Of a stretch of DNA of 64,000 nt, positions 63,917 to 64,000 are shown one piece after another. The notes under the pieces are model-generated. The model had not been told where the DNA came from, searched no databases, and saw only the letters and a program-made list of their open reading frames with translations. Source of the stretch: Alloalcanivorax xenomutans (GTDB lineage: Bacteria; Pseudomonadota; Gammaproteobacteria; Pseudomonadales; Alcanivoracaceae); contig NZ_OBMO01000001.1 of assembly GCF_900217905.1 (NCBI RefSeq), positions 295,253 through 359,252 of the forward strand, in the 5' to 3' direction. Made by a program: the position numbers and the translations under genes. Within the stretch, counting starts at the first letter, position 1; the number at the start of each line of letters is the position of its first letter.

Positions 63917-63990
63917 GGACTCGCCCTCGCCGAGGCGTCTAGGCGCCACGGTGGCATTCTAAACATGTCAACGACAGCGAGGGCGAGCCC
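63917..63990. repeat. 11-bp inverted repeat near the window end, possible mobile-element edge
   Basis: CTCGCCCTCGC (63920-63930) pairs exactly with GCGAGGGCGAG (63977-63987). The second arm also forms the ribosome-site region of the ATG at 63991. This layout is seen at left ends of insertion sequences, but the sequence stops too soon to decide. Confidence 0.35.
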
Positions 63991-64000
63991 ATGAAACAGC
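63991..64000 (+). CDS. Possible start of a gene truncated by the window end
   Basis: ATGAAACAGC preceded by GAGGGCGAGCCC. Only three codons (Met-Lys-Gln) are visible, so no product can be named. A transposase is one guess, because of the inverted repeat just upstream. Confidence 0.3.

Overview
The window is chromosomal DNA from a high-GC gammaproteobacterium, most probably Alcanivorax/Alloalcanivorax or a close relative. This is inferred from gene content and protein sequence, not from a database search. Nearly every gene is housekeeping, and the order (thiC-tolC, waaA, an LPS core cluster beside ilvE-glnE, ubiE-ubiJ-ubiB-hisE-tatABC, glnA with ntrBC, typA, secB-grxC, envC-ctp) resembles the Pseudomonas chromosome. 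I see no rRNA, tRNA or CRISPR array.

Layout. 1-8800: 5' part of thiC, tolC, waaA, a flavin oxidoreductase/aldo-keto reductase pair, and a Baeyer-Villiger-type monooxygenase divergent from an AraC regulator. 8917-23095: envelope LPS block with hldE, an O-antigen-ligase-like gene, an LpxL-type acyltransferase, a visibly AT-richer insert (second ligase-like gene plus a glycosyltransferase), then on the minus strand waaF, a WapP-like gene, waaC, waaG, waaP, a GT2 and a tandem-kinase gene, several joined by ATGA overlaps; ilvE and glnE lie upstream. 26158-32216: orphan GspE-type ATPase, phosphate uptake (DUF47 protein plus Pit), argA and an unknown gene. 32213-37015: ubiquinone biosynthesis, hisE and Tat export. 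37193-41935: periplasmic and lipoprotein genes, dtd and pip.

42137-47817 is a nitrogen-control module: ntrC, ntrB, a DUF4124 gene and glnA. glnA has a near-perfect sigma54 promoter with two NtrC-type dyads exactly 30 bp apart, and a third NtrC dyad precedes ntrB. GlnE, the adenylyltransferase for GlnA, is also in the window. The DUF4124-glnA gap holds two copies of a palindromic repeat whose core displays GGA loops like CsrA/RsmA binding hairpins, with compensatory changes in the stems.

47809-54369 carries a THUMP-less ThiI-like PP-loop protein next to a TusA-like carrier, a LapC/YejM-like membrane sulfatase-fold protein, and a three-gene unit (ATP-grasp ligase, inactive transglutaminase with seven membrane helices, retropepsin-like protein) of unsettled function. 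54751-63845: typA, a lipoprotein with a 23-residue repeat, csbD, trmL, secB, grxC, a rhodanese, envC, ctp and moeA. The last bases look like the edge of a mobile element or another gene start.

The best leads are the GGA-hairpin repeats, the possible Fe-S tRNA-thiolation pair, the diverged ligase paralogues, and the repeat-built lipoprotein with its own GGA-loop leader hairpin.
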